Assembly: GCF_029945805.1 (NCBI RefSeq)
Contig: NZ_JAQSDH010000012.1
Span: 1-64,000 of the forward strand
Origin: Flavobacterium sp.
GTDB lineage: Bacteria; Bacteroidota; Bacteroidia; Flavobacteriales; Flavobacteriaceae
DNA: 64,000 bases
Reading direction: 5' to 3'
The notes beneath the pieces were generated by a model that did not search any database, was not told the origin of the DNA, and saw only the letters and a list, made by a program, of their open reading frames with translations. The first letter of the stretch is position 1; the number at the start of each line of letters is the position of its first letter. Shown here piece by piece: positions 29,582 through 42,510 of this stretch. Position numbers and translations under genes: made by a program.

Positions 29582-31153
29582 ATGCTAGATAATTTTCCAT
29601 TTTACTTAATCCTAATCTTTGCCATCGTACTGATTATGATGATTGCCGATAAAATTAAAGTAGCCTACCCTATTCTCTTAATTATTGCCGGATTAATTAT
29701 TAGTCTTATACCTGGAATTCCGAACATAACCATTGACCCCGAATTTATTTTCTTAATTTTTCTGCCGCCTTTATTGTATGAAGCAGCGTGGACAATTTCA
29801 TGGAAAGAACTTTGGCATTGGCGTCGAATTATTCTAAGTTTTGCTTTTGTTGTAGTGTTTCTTACCGCCTTATCTGTGGCTTTAGTAGCGAATTATTTTA
29901 TCCCTGGCTTCGGTTTGGCCTTAGGGTTTTTATTAGGCGGAATTGTATCTCCTCCCGATGCCGTAAGTGCTGGAGCGATTTTGAAATTTGTAAAAGTACC
30001 CCGTGCAATATCCTCAATTTTGCAAGGTGAAAGTCTTTTAAACGATGCTTCTTCCCTAATTATTTTCCGATTTGCCTTGGTTGCGGTTAGCACTACCCAA
30101 TTCATTTTTGCAAAAGCAGCTATCAATTTTTCATGGATGGTTGTCAGCGGAATTGTCGTCGGGCTTTTGATCGGATGGATTTTTATGAAACTACACAAAT
30201 ACCTGCCTACAGATGCCAATATGGATGTTGCCTTGACACTCGTTATGCCGTATATCGTTTACTTAGCGGCAGAGGAAATGCACAGTTCAGGAGTTTTAGC
30301 AGTAGTTACAGCTGGATTGTATTTATCGCACAACCGACATTCTTTTTTAACCAGTGCCTCGCGTGTACGCGGTTATAATGTATAGCAAAGTCTTGTTTTT
30401 GTCATGAATGGTTTGGTATTCACACTCATCGGACTATCGCTACCTTCGATTACAGCTGGAATTGAAGGAGTTAGCTTTTACTCCGCTATTGGCTATGGCG
30501 TGCTGATCACTTTTGTGATTATAATTGTACGAATACTATCTGCTTATGGCGCTGTGGTTATTACTAAAATTGCTAAAAGGTACATTACGGTAGTCGATGT
30601 TAATCCGGGCATGAAAGGGCCGTTCATATTGGGCTGGGCCGGAATGCGAGGCGTAGTTTCATTGGCCGCAGCCTTATCTATTCCAGTAACTTTAAATAAT
30701 GGAAATGCTTTTCCGCAGCGTAATTTAATTTTATTCATCACATTTATTGTCATACTGTTGACATTAATGCTGCAAGGATTAACATTGCCCTATCTGATCA
30801 AAAAATTCCACATGGTTAGCGTTGAAGAAGATGCGGAGGATGAGAAAATGTACCGAGTAATTAAGCATGAATTGTCTGAATTTGCATTGAATCATTTAGA
30901 AAAAAACTATGGGAAAGCACTCGAAGAACAGCCCATTCTTAAAAAAATAGCGGACAAATGGAAAGACAGTAAAATGCTTACTGAAGATACGGATATGACT
31001 TCCGAATGTAAAATAATCTACATCCGAATTCTTCACGAACAAAGGAAATGGTTGATTCAAAAAAATAAAAAAAATGATACTATAGATGAAGGAATCATCA
31101 GAAGGCACTTGCATCAGCTGGATATGGAAGAAGAAAAAATGAGGTATCTTTAG
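29582..31153 (+). pseudogene. Na+/H+ antiporter (CPA1/NhaP-like) interrupted by in-frame TAG at 30383-30385
   Basis: ORFs 29582-30385 and 30404-31153 lie in the same frame; ...ASRVRGYNV*QSLVFVMNGLVFTLIGLSLPS... is one protein with a stop in place of a residue. Confidence 0.88.
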
Positions 31154-31183
31154 AAGTAGGCAGAAGATAGAAATTAGAATTAT

Positions 31184-31687
31184 TTATTCGCTAGTAATCT
31201 GGAGTTCCACTTTGAACTTACCAACGTACGGATTGTCCGCCATGAGGGAATGACCAATTACCAACATATGCTTTCCAGTCTGTTTCAATTCTAAATTTAG
31301 ATCCGTTCCGAAGGGCCCGTCAGCAGTTTGATTTGGAAACACAATCTGGTTGAAACGGATATTTCCTTTTTCGGTTTTGGTAACAATTTTTGCCTTGAGT
31401 TTTCCTATTTTGTCATTTTCAAACTTAACGTAAATTCGGGGATGAATTGAGTCTATCAAACCTTCAACTGTAAAAAGTCCTTTTTTATCAATAAAATTCA
31501 AATAGATGGTATCATCAATCTGTTGGTTTTTAACTTTTGACTTGTCATTTACTGAAACAATTGTATCTGAGATAGGAACTGGAATTATCTCCTTCTTATC
31601 CTTTTGGTTACACGAAACAAAAAATATCGAAACCACAAAAATAATTGAATAGCTTAATTTTGGATGATTAAAAGTGAGGATTGACAT
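31184..31687 (-). CDS. hypothetical lipoprotein
   Basis: 167 aa; lipobox-like VSCNQ. Confidence 0.6.
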   Translation of the reverse strand: MSILTFNHPKLSYSIIFVVSIFFVSCNQKDKKEIIPVPISDTIVSVNDKSKVKNQQIDDTIYLNFIDKKGLFTVEGLIDSIHPRIYVKFENDKIGKLKAKIVTKTEKGNIRFNQIVFPNQTADGPFGTDLNLELKQTGKHMLVIGHSLMADNPYVGKFKVELQITSE

Positions 31688-31776
31688 GAGATAGGTTTAG
31701 TTGTAATCAAATATAGTACTACTAATAAATAACATGTTACACAATTTTAGTAGGTTTTTTATATAGTTAAAGCTTT

Positions 31777-32151
31777 TTACTTCATCTCATCCAACCCCAA
31801 TAATAACAACTGCGCAGTAGCTTCATTGGTTGCTAACGGAATATTGTGCACGTCACAAATTCGGATGAGCATGGAAATATCGGGTTCGTGAGGATGACTG
31901 GAATTTGGATCTTTAAAGAATAATACCATTTTAGTTTTTCCTTCTGCAACTCGGGCTGCAATTTGAGCATCACCACCTTGGGGTCCAGAAAGCATTTTCT
32001 TGACTTTAAATCCAACTGCTTCTGCTTTTCCACCTGTGGTTCCGGTGGCCACGAGTTTAATGTTTTCTTTTAAAAGAATTTCTTTATTCTTGTTCAAAAA
32101 CTGAACCATGTCAGCTTTCTTTCCATCGTGAGCAATTATTGCAATTTCCAT
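31777..32151 (-). CDS. mgsA: methylglyoxal synthase
   Basis: IAIIAHDGKKADMV, SGPQGGDAQIAARVAEGK. Confidence 0.93.
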   Translation of the reverse strand: MEIAIIAHDGKKADMVQFLNKNKEILLKENIKLVATGTTGGKAEAVGFKVKKMLSGPQGGDAQIAARVAEGKTKMVLFFKDPNSSHPHEPDISMLIRICDVHNIPLATNEATAQLLLLGLDEMK

Positions 32152-32164
32152 TATATTCAGTTAT

Positions 32165-32245
32165 TTAACCGCAAAGAACGCAAAGTTTTTCGCAAAGTGA
32201 GCAAAGAAATTCTTTGTGCTTGTCATTCTCTCGAATGACAAAAAA
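32165..32245. repeat. spacer repeats CGCAAAG
   Basis: accgcaaagaacgcaaagtttttcgcaaagtgagcaaag plus ttgtcattctctcgaatgacaa inverted repeat. Confidence 0.7.
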
Positions 32246-32252
32246 AGAGTTA

Positions 32253-33104
32253 TTACTTATTCAAAATATGGTACGCAATCAAACCGTCAATAGGTCTGCG
32301 TAATACATTACCAATTTTGATGTCATATTTATTTAACATTGCGGTTAATTCATCTTTAAGATAAAAGGCAATGGAACCTACAAAATGTACCGGAACTTCT
32401 CTACAATTGTCAAATTGCATGATGTAGTTTTTGGTAAACGATTTCAATTCCTTTTTTATGATTTTTTTGCAAAATTCATTATCCTTATGTTTAATAATAA
32501 ATTTGGCAAACGTGGCTAAGTAGGCATTCGGATTGGCTTCTTTATATAAATTGGCTTTGATGTAATCGGCATCAAGATTGTATTCTTCTTCAAATTCTTT
32601 AGCAAGATCTTCTGGCATATTGTTGAAATAATAACCGCGGATTAAATGTCTTCCGAAACGATTTCCAGAACCGTCATCCATAGCAATATAACCTAAAGAT
32701 TGAACTTTTTGATGCAACATTTTACCATCAAAATAGCTGCAATTAGAACCAGTTCCAAGGATGCAAACTATGGCTTCCTCATCTTTTGGAGTGGTAGCAT
32801 AAACTGCCGCATACGTATCTTCATGAACTGAAACAACAGCATTTTTGAAGTACTCTTCAAATAGTTTAGTCAAAAAGTTCTTCATTCTGTCAGTTCCACA
32901 GCCCGCTCCGTAAAAGAATAGATGGGTGACTTTGTCTTTATTATGTGAAATATCAAACTTATCGTCAAGGCGACTGATAACTTCTTCTTTGTTTAAAACT
33001 TCTGGGTTTAAGCCCAATGATTGCGTAGTGAAAAGTACTTTCCCATTATCATCAATGGCAATCCAATCGGCTTTGGTAGATCCACTATCCACTAATAATT
33101 TCAT
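32253..33104 (-). CDS. BadF/BadG-type N-acetylglucosamine kinase-like protein
   Basis: LLVDSGSTKADWI, CILGTGSNCSYFDG, AMDDGSGNRFGR. Confidence 0.88.
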   Translation of the reverse strand: MKLLVDSGSTKADWIAIDDNGKVLFTTQSLGLNPEVLNKEEVISRLDDKFDISHNKDKVTHLFFYGAGCGTDRMKNFLTKLFEEYFKNAVVSVHEDTYAAVYATTPKDEEAIVCILGTGSNCSYFDGKMLHQKVQSLGYIAMDDGSGNRFGRHLIRGYYFNNMPEDLAKEFEEEYNLDADYIKANLYKEANPNAYLATFAKFIIKHKDNEFCKKIIKKELKSFTKNYIMQFDNCREVPVHFVGSIAFYLKDELTAMLNKYDIKIGNVLRRPIDGLIAYHILNK

Positions 33105-33248
33105 AATTAATTTGAGAATTACGGATTACGAATTACGAATTTGCATTAGATACAAAGTATAAAACTTAATCCTTTTTATTGTTTTGGTTTAGTAAGTTTA
33201 GGAAATAAAAAATCCCACAATCGGTAAAGATAGCAGGATTGTTACTTT

Positions 33249-35296
<2,048 letters not shown>

Positions 35297-35435
35297 TTTA
35301 TACGTATTGAAATGTAAATTTAGCAAACAAGAACCATTTATAACCCCATTTTTGTTTTATTACTAAAAACAGGAGAAATTCAAACGTTTTCGTTGATAAG
35401 TTTTTTGAATATTAGAATCTTAGAGGGTTTTCAGT

Positions 35436-38400
35436 CTATTCCTCGATTGGAATTGCCTCTCTATTTGGAGTTATAATGTCTTTCTTTTTGTCCTTTACCG
35501 GAGTTTTTTTATCTACTACTTGTACGTTTTCTGGTAAATCTGAATCGTGGATCTCGGAACTGTTATTAGAATTAACAGTACCTAATTTAGCATTCTTGAA
35601 AATTTTATTAATCAGTTCCTTAAGCGTATCAAAATCGACTTCATACGACATTCCAATTCCCTGCGTATAGCCAATTCCTTGACCAATATAGGTTACGTCA
35701 TTTTCTTTATTAAAAACCCTTAAGTTCAATGTTCCGTCATCGTTTACACGATATTGTACCTCAAGATCGCCCACAATGGCCGTTTCGGTAATTCCTCCAA
35801 CCGGGACTCCAACTTTTCCGTTAACCGTTATTCTGTCATTTATTTTAGATGAAACGGTTACACCAAATCTTCCGTCAGTTTGCTGACCAGGAGTTCTATT
35901 GGCAACAACATATTCGGGTGCAATTGAAATCTTATCATTCGTACCAGAAAATATATCCCTGAAAAGGCTACTCGCTTTTTCGAACAAATTATTGGATAAT
36001 TGGTTTTGATTCACTCCTTCCGGACTTAAAAAACTACCCGTAGAAAGAAGATATAAAGCCTGAGTTTGTCGGGTATCCTTGTCGTCTAATTTGGTTTGAA
36101 TTTCAGATTTCAACGAACTGCTTACATTTGGGAATAAAATATCAAAATCAGGTTGTGGATTGGTTAGACTTCCCCGTACACCAATAACAACACTTGTTTC
36201 TACTTTTTTATTAAACGATGGATTGTCTATTAAAACAGCAGGATTCGCTCCACCTACCACTTTATAAACTGCCTCTAGATTCAATGCTGCCGACATCGGA
36301 TCTCCTGACCAAATAATAGAACCGCCTTTCTTAACTTTAAATTCCTTGTCAATCAATCCGCCATACTTAAAATTATAGGAGCCGGAAACCACAGAGAAAT
36401 CCCCAAACATTTCAAATTTGCCTACCGTGTTGATTCGGAACAAGAGTGTACCGTTTCCTTTTCCTTTCATACCATGTCCCGATTCCCTATTTAGAATTAC
36501 CTCGATATTGGCAATTTCAGTGATCTCAAAATCAAATTCCAATTCAAGTCCACCATAATTTTTAGCAAAAATTGTTTTGTCGTTTTTCTTTTTATTTTTC
36601 TCTTCAGGTGTTACAAAATGGATGTATTTGTTATCATCAACAGCCTGGGCATCATTTATGGGAATTTTGATATCTGTGCCTTTAGCCGATTCCGCTTCAA
36701 CCTTAATCTTCAAATTGCTTGTTGGTCCCTTTATCGTTGCCGAACCATTCATAAAGGCAGTTCCATAGTATGCTGCGTCTTCCGCATCCACAGTATTTAA
36801 GGCTAATAGTCGATCCGTATTTATAGCCAAATCCAATCGCCAATCTCCAAATTGCTTATGCTTTATAAAACCGCTTAATGCTCCTTTGGTGTTAAATTTA
36901 GTATCGGTTATATCGGTTTCCCTAATGATAAACTTACTTTCGGTTACGTCCACAATCGAATTTTTATCAAAGAGATAATCAACGTTGAGATACGGAATGG
37001 TTAATCCTGCTTCGTTTATATAAAGCCTACCGTTATAATCCAACTCATTGATGTTTCCGTCAATACGTGCGGTACCAGATGCGAATCCTCTAATATTGGT
37101 AATAACATCACCACCAATCTTGCCTAAAACTCCCAAATTAAATTGGTCAAAGCTCAAATCTATATCCAATAAAGTCTCACCGTCCACGATCTGAATATTT
37201 CCATCGGCATTAAATGATTCTACATTTTTATTTTCAAGATTGGATTTCAAATAAAATTTACTAAGGGTTTCATCACCTTCAATATCCAAATTCATTTTTC
37301 CCAGTAAAATATCATTGACTTGCAAACTATCAACCCGAAGTGTAGATGTGGGCTGGAAAACCGTATTGCTTTGCTTGAAATTAATTTTTCCGTTTAAATT
37401 CCCATCAAACTTGAATTTAACAACATCGGGCGTAATTTTGTTCAGATTGACATTCTCAAATGTCAGTTGTAAATCCTTATTTTGCTTACCGTTCAGTAAG
37501 CCAACAAAATTAATTCGTTGGTTTCCGTGGGAAATTACGAGATCATTAAAAGAGAAATTACTAAGCTTTTTGTCAAATACTATCTTGTTATTGTCTGGGT
37601 TTTCATTTTCATTTAAAAACCATAAATAATCTTTAAATTGAAGTTCCGATTTATTAAATCCAACCACATTTTTATTATCCTCTGAAATAGTGTGATAAAA
37701 GTTCAGATTATAGAAATCATTGCCCTGTTTTCCACCTTTAAACTCTGTTCTAAAATGAAGTGTATCGTGCGCAAACGTATTAATCATACTAAAATCTCTA
37801 ATCTTATAATGTTTGGTCTTTATAGAATCCAATTGAACATAAGCATTGTACAGCGGATTTTTATTGTCAACCTGCACTAACATGTTGTCAAAAGTATTCT
37901 CGTACGCGACTACTCTCGACGAATTAAAATCAAGTTTGAAATTCTTCGTATCAGAAGTAATATTACCTTTTAGTTTAGTATTTTGAGCAAGCGAAATATT
38001 GGGATTAAAAATTTCTATAATTTTATTGTTCAAATCGAAATCAAATTTTAAATACTGATTGGGCAATACTTTATTGGGTTTGTAATTGGCATAAAATGTA
38101 CCCAATGAATTCTCAACCATTTTCTGTAATTGATTGAACTTGTATTTTCCAACAACAGAACCTTGTATTGCATCAGGAGAATCAATCGTAATTGCTCGTT
38201 CTCCATTAGTATCAAAAATTGAGTTAATATTCAAATAATCAATAAAATACAAGTCTTTTTTATTTTGATATGAGGCATTAGTGAGTAATAAATTTCCTTT
38301 CAAATTATCAAAGGAGTTTCCAGTCGCTTTTACCACAATATCGCCTTTAAAAACAGCGATGGAGTCCTTTATAAAATTCAGGTTAGCTAAATTAGCATAA

Positions 38401-39974
38401 TCAATTTTAGAATGAAAATCGTAGATATTTTCCTTTTTAGATAAATCCAAAATGCCATTGAAATCCATAAACAAATTTGGATCGTTTACATAAAATTTGC
38501 CTTTAAAAATGGGTTGTTTGAAACTTCCATCAACTATAATTTTGGTATAATTATAGCCATTATACTTCAACTGAAAAACATCACCTGCAAAAGATGTATT
38601 GAGGTATTTCTGTGTAAACCCTTTTCCTTCAACATCCATATTCATGCTAACTTTTCCAATGCTTTTGTCGTTAATCATTGTGCCAACATCAAAATTATCT
38701 AGGATTATATTTCCGTTGTATTTTGCGTTGTCAATTGTAGCAATATCAGACATGTGCAAGTCAGATTCGATGATACCTAGCGCGGTATTCATTACAAAAT
38801 TAGTATTCAAATAATCTTGTGTAACTTCAACATTTCCGGCAAAATTAAATTGTCCCAATTTTTGTAACGAAGTGGGTAACTTTTTACCCAAAACATTCGG
38901 CAAAAGCTTAGTCAAATCGGTATAATTAGAAGATATTCTTTTAAATTTACCTTTCATATAAAACGTGCCTGGACTTCTTGGAAAAAGGTTTTTAAAATTC
39001 ACATCACCTTTGATGGTCGAGAATTTATTATCCCGCAAATCCATATTGCTAATATAGAAATCATTCAGCGTTCCTTTAATAGTTGACTTCAATGAAAACT
39101 TTCTATTTTTATCCAGTTCCTTATAAAAATAACGGATATCATTCGTTGCCAGAGTAGCACTATCAATCTTTATATCAAATTTTACTCGGTTATTAAAATC
39201 TGAGAAATCTTGATTGTCTCTGTTATAATTTAAAATAACGTCACCTTTTAAATACGATTCCTTGGTTAGTACCGTGAGCTTTTTAAGCACTATATTCTTT
39301 TTGGTATACACAAAATCAGAAACCAGATTTTCGACTTGAACCCCACGATGGTCATGGAAAGTCATCGCAATTATTTTTGCAGTCACATCAGGACCTTTGA
39401 TTCCAAAATTTTTAAGATGTGCATTAATCCTAGTAAAATCGACGTCTTTAGGATCGTCTCTATTTTCATCCAACATCGCAAAACGGCTATTTTTAAGATA
39501 AATGTTCTTTGTTTTCATCAAAAACTTTCCACTAGCCTTTTTACCATCGTCAAATGCCGCTATGAATAAATCGAGATTAGTTTCCTTTTCTCGTTTGTAG
39601 GTTTTAATCTGAAGGTAAAAATTATCCAGTCGCAAATCGCCAAAATACAATTGGCCATCAATTAGCTTTTTGAAATCCAAAATACTCGTCTTAATACGTT
39701 CAGCAAAAATTAAAGTATCTTTATGATGATCTAAAATCAATACTTTTTTAAGCTTTACACCACCAAAAAATGTGATGGCTACTTGATCAATAGCAATATT
39801 TGTTTTATATTCATTGTTGAGTTTATCGGTAGCGTAATGTGCAATTTTGGTTTGAACATAAGGCATAGACAAGGCAATACTGACCAATAAAAAAAGTAGT
39901 AGTAGCGCAACAATACTGCGAAGAAGTATCTTTCGAAATTTTTTAAAACCGTTATTTGTTTTAATTTTTTCCAA
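35436..39974 (-). CDS. translocation/assembly module TamB (AsmA-like/DUF490)
   Basis: 1512 aa; N-terminal TM, DUF490-like C-terminus (FPNVSSSLKSEIQTKLDD...). Confidence 0.9.
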   Translation of the reverse strand: MEKIKTNNGFKKFRKILLRSIVALLLLFLLVSIALSMPYVQTKIAHYATDKLNNEYKTNIAIDQVAITFFGGVKLKKVLILDHHKDTLIFAERIKTSILDFKKLIDGQLYFGDLRLDNFYLQIKTYKREKETNLDLFIAAFDDGKKASGKFLMKTKNIYLKNSRFAMLDENRDDPKDVDFTRINAHLKNFGIKGPDVTAKIIAMTFHDHRGVQVENLVSDFVYTKKNIVLKKLTVLTKESYLKGDVILNYNRDNQDFSDFNNRVKFDIKIDSATLATNDIRYFYKELDKNRKFSLKSTIKGTLNDFYISNMDLRDNKFSTIKGDVNFKNLFPRSPGTFYMKGKFKRISSNYTDLTKLLPNVLGKKLPTSLQKLGQFNFAGNVEVTQDYLNTNFVMNTALGIIESDLHMSDIATIDNAKYNGNIILDNFDVGTMINDKSIGKVSMNMDVEGKGFTQKYLNTSFAGDVFQLKYNGYNYTKIIVDGSFKQPIFKGKFYVNDPNLFMDFNGILDLSKKENIYDFHSKIDYANLANLNFIKDSIAVFKGDIVVKATGNSFDNLKGNLLLTNASYQNKKDLYFIDYLNINSIFDTNGERAITIDSPDAIQGSVVGKYKFNQLQKMVENSLGTFYANYKPNKVLPNQYLKFDFDLNNKIIEIFNPNISLAQNTKLKGNITSDTKNFKLDFNSSRVVAYENTFDNMLVQVDNKNPLYNAYVQLDSIKTKHYKIRDFSMINTFAHDTLHFRTEFKGGKQGNDFYNLNFYHTISEDNKNVVGFNKSELQFKDYLWFLNENENPDNNKIVFDKKLSNFSFNDLVISHGNQRINFVGLLNGKQNKDLQLTFENVNLNKITPDVVKFKFDGNLNGKINFKQSNTVFQPTSTLRVDSLQVNDILLGKMNLDIEGDETLSKFYLKSNLENKNVESFNADGNIQIVDGETLLDIDLSFDQFNLGVLGKIGGDVITNIRGFASGTARIDGNINELDYNGRLYINEAGLTIPYLNVDYLFDKNSIVDVTESKFIIRETDITDTKFNTKGALSGFIKHKQFGDWRLDLAINTDRLLALNTVDAEDAAYYGTAFMNGSATIKGPTSNLKIKVEAESAKGTDIKIPINDAQAVDDNKYIHFVTPEEKNKKKNDKTIFAKNYGGLELEFDFEITEIANIEVILNRESGHGMKGKGNGTLLFRINTVGKFEMFGDFSVVSGSYNFKYGGLIDKEFKVKKGGSIIWSGDPMSAALNLEAVYKVVGGANPAVLIDNPSFNKKVETSVVIGVRGSLTNPQPDFDILFPNVSSSLKSEIQTKLDDKDTRQTQALYLLSTGSFLSPEGVNQNQLSNNLFEKASSLFRDIFSGTNDKISIAPEYVVANRTPGQQTDGRFGVTVSSKINDRITVNGKVGVPVGGITETAIVGDLEVQYRVNDDGTLNLRVFNKENDVTYIGQGIGYTQGIGMSYEVDFDTLKELINKIFKNAKLGTVNSNNSSEIHDSDLPENVQVVDKKTPVKDKKKDIITPNREAIPIEE

Positions 39975-40001
39975 TTATTATTTTGACTTGGGAAAGAAAA
40001 T

Positions 40002-40009
40002 TACCTTTG
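40002..40009 (+). promoter_or_regulatory. Bacteroidetes -7 promoter box for tsaD
   Basis: TACCTTTG fits TAnnTTTG; TTTTG upstream near 39981-39985. Confidence 0.45.
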
Positions 40010-40074
40010 TAAAAATCTTTACATTTGATTTTCTCAGATCGATTGTCAAATATAAATTAAAATTTGCGCCTTTT

Positions 40075-41097
40075 ATGCATACTGAAGAAGTTTTTATACT
40101 GGCTATTGAAAGTTCGTGTGACGACACTGCTGCTGCGGTTTTAAGAAATAATATAGTGCTTTCAAACGTAGTTGCCAGACAAAGCATTCACGAAGAATAT
40201 GGCGGCGTTGTTCCAGAACTTGCTTCGCGTGCGCACCAACAAAATATTGTTCCCGTGATTGACATAGCCTTAAAGAAAGCAAATATTACTAAAAATCAGC
40301 TTTCTGCTATTGCTTTCACGCAAGGTCCAGGCCTTATGGGTTCGCTCTTAGTTGGTTCGTCTTTTGCAAAATCTCTGGCAATGGCATTGGAAATTCCTTT
40401 GCTTGCAGTAAATCATATGCACGCTCATATTTTAGCACATTTTATCGATGAAGAGGGATTTAACAAACCCACTTTTCCGTTTTTAGCATTAACAATTTCT
40501 GGCGGTCATACGCAAATTGTAAAAGTAAATGGCTTTTTCAATATGGAAATTATCGGAGAAACCACTGATGATGCTGTTGGTGAAGCTTTTGATAAAACAG
40601 CTAAAATATTAGGCTTTCCTTATCCTGGCGGTCCACTAATTGACCAATATGCGAAAGTAGGAAATCCTAAAAAATATCCATTTACCAAGCCTCGAATTGC
40701 AGGATTGAACTTTAGTTTCTCAGGTTTGAAAACGCAAATACTTTATTTTGTGCAGAAAAATGTTCTAGAAAATCCAAACTTTATAGAAGATAACAAAGCC
40801 GATATCTGTGCTTCGGTCCAACATACGATTATCGAAATTTTGATGGATAAATTAAAATTAGCGGTAGCTGAAACAGGAATCATTCAAATTGCAATTGGCG
40901 GAGGCGTTTCTGCTAATTCTGGAATAAGACAAACGTTGATAGAAGCCGAAAATAAATATGGATGGAAAACTTTTGTACCCAAATTTGAATACACAACAGA
41001 CAACGCGGCGATGATTGGAATTGTAGGCTATCAAAAATATTTACATGAGAAGTTTGCGGATGCAAATGTTGTTTCCAAAGCGCGAATTGAATTTTAA
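40075..41097 (+). CDS. tsaD: tRNA N6-adenosine threonylcarbamoyltransferase
   Basis: AIESSCDDTAAAV, NHMHAHILAHF, ISGGHTQIV; Met at 40075 fits other TsaD starts. Confidence 0.96.
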   Translation: MHTEEVFILAIESSCDDTAAAVLRNNIVLSNVVARQSIHEEYGGVVPELASRAHQQNIVPVIDIALKKANITKNQLSAIAFTQGPGLMGSLLVGSSFAKSLAMALEIPLLAVNHMHAHILAHFIDEEGFNKPTFPFLALTISGGHTQIVKVNGFFNMEIIGETTDDAVGEAFDKTAKILGFPYPGGPLIDQYAKVGNPKKYPFTKPRIAGLNFSFSGLKTQILYFVQKNVLENPNFIEDNKADICASVQHTIIEILMDKLKLAVAETGIIQIAIGGGVSANSGIRQTLIEAENKYGWKTFVPKFEYTTDNAAMIGIVGYQKYLHEKFADANVVSKARIEF

Positions 41098-41102
41098 AAT
41101 CT

Positions 41103-41810
41103 ATGCAATTATTCTATAATCCTAACTTCAATGAAACCCAAACTTCCTTTGTTTTTGACAAGGAAGAAAGCAGGCATATTATTAAAGCACTTCGTAAAAA
41201 AGAAGATGATATTCTTCACGTTACAAATGGTTTAGGTGTTTTATTTACGGCCAAAATCACGATTGCTTCAGACACTAAATGTACGGTAAAAATTGTTTCC
41301 TTCGAAAAACAAGAAGCGCCAAAATTTAAGCTACATTTGGCAGTTGCTCCAACCAAAATGAACGAACGTTATGAATGGTTTTTAGAAAAAGCAACCGAAA
41401 TCGGTATTCAGGAAATCACCCCAATTATCTGTGAGCATTCGGAGCGAAAAGTAATCAAGCTGGATCGCTTTCAGAAAATTTTGGAATCAGCCATGAAACA
41501 ATCTTTACATTATTATTTACCGAAATTAAATGAGCCGATCGCCTATAAAGATTTCATAAAAAATGTAAATCCTGGCCAACTTTTCATCGCACATTGTGAA
41601 GAAACAAACAAAAAATCCTTAAAAAATGAGTTGCAAGCCAATGAAGATGTAACCATCTTAATTGGTCCTGAAGGTGATTTTTCTGTTAAAGAAATTCAAT
41701 TGGCTACCGACAACAACTTTATTCCTGTATCTTTGGGTGCAACCCGTTTACGGACAGAAACCGCAGCAATTGTCGCTTGTCATAGTGTTGTTTTTAAGAA
41801 TGAAAATTAA
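41103..41810 (+). CDS. rsmE: 16S rRNA (uracil1498-N3)-methyltransferase, RsmE family
   Basis: ERYEWFLEKATEIGIQEITPIICEHSER, ILIGPEGDFSVKEI, SLGATRLRTETAAI. Confidence 0.93.
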   Translation: MQLFYNPNFNETQTSFVFDKEESRHIIKALRKKEDDILHVTNGLGVLFTAKITIASDTKCTVKIVSFEKQEAPKFKLHLAVAPTKMNERYEWFLEKATEIGIQEITPIICEHSERKVIKLDRFQKILESAMKQSLHYYLPKLNEPIAYKDFIKNVNPGQLFIAHCEETNKKSLKNELQANEDVTILIGPEGDFSVKEIQLATDNNFIPVSLGATRLRTETAAIVACHSVVFKNEN

Positions 41811-41813
41811 TTT

Positions 41814-42500
41814 ATGAAATCAAAGATTAGCGAATACCAAATAATCACTATTTTGACTAAAAGTAAAAATTTATTTTTTCTTTTTTTGCTGCTTTCTACT
41901 GCAGGATTTTCACAGGAAATTGCGTTATTAAAATACAATGGTGGTGGTGATTGGTATGCCAATCCTACGTCATTACCCAATTTGATAAAATATTCAAATC
42001 AAACGATCAATACCAACATAAAAGCAAAGCCAGGAACCGTTGAGCCTAGAAGTCCTGACATTTTTGCTTATCCTTTTGTGCACATGACGGGGCATGGAAA
42101 TGTAGTTTTCAGTGATGCTGAAATTGCAAACTTGAGAAATTATCTGCTTTCTGGAGGATTTCTTCATGCAGATGACAATTACGGTATGGATCAATACATT
42201 CGCAGGGAAATTAAACGTATTTTTCCCAATAATGATTTGGTAGAAGTTCCGGCAAATCATCCCATATTTCAAAAACCGAATATTTTTGCCAATGGCTTAC
42301 CCAAAATTCACGAACACGACAACAAACGTCCGCAAGCTTTTGGTATATTCATCGAAAACCGATTGGTTTTACTTTACACTTACGAATGTGATTTAGGCGA
42401 CGGATGGGAAGATCCCGAAGTGCATAATGACCCGAAAGAGGTTCGTGAAAAAGCATTGAAAATGGGTGCTAATATTCTGAATTATATTTTCAATAATTAA
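41814..42500 (+). CDS. DUF4159 domain-containing protein
   Basis: IALLKYNGGGDWYANPTSLPNLI, HMTGHGNVVFSDAE. Confidence 0.88.
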   Translation: MKSKISEYQIITILTKSKNLFFLFLLLSTAGFSQEIALLKYNGGGDWYANPTSLPNLIKYSNQTINTNIKAKPGTVEPRSPDIFAYPFVHMTGHGNVVFSDAEIANLRNYLLSGGFLHADDNYGMDQYIRREIKRIFPNNDLVEVPANHPIFQKPNIFANGLPKIHEHDNKRPQAFGIFIENRLVLLYTYECDLGDGWEDPEVHNDPKEVREKALKMGANILNYIFNN

Positions 42501-42510
42501 TGCTATTGAA

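Noticed and set aside
29788-30378. overlapping plus-strand ORFs 29788-30030 and 30133-30378
   Set aside because: Alternate-frame shadows of the antiporter; the antiporter break is an in-frame stop, not a frameshift
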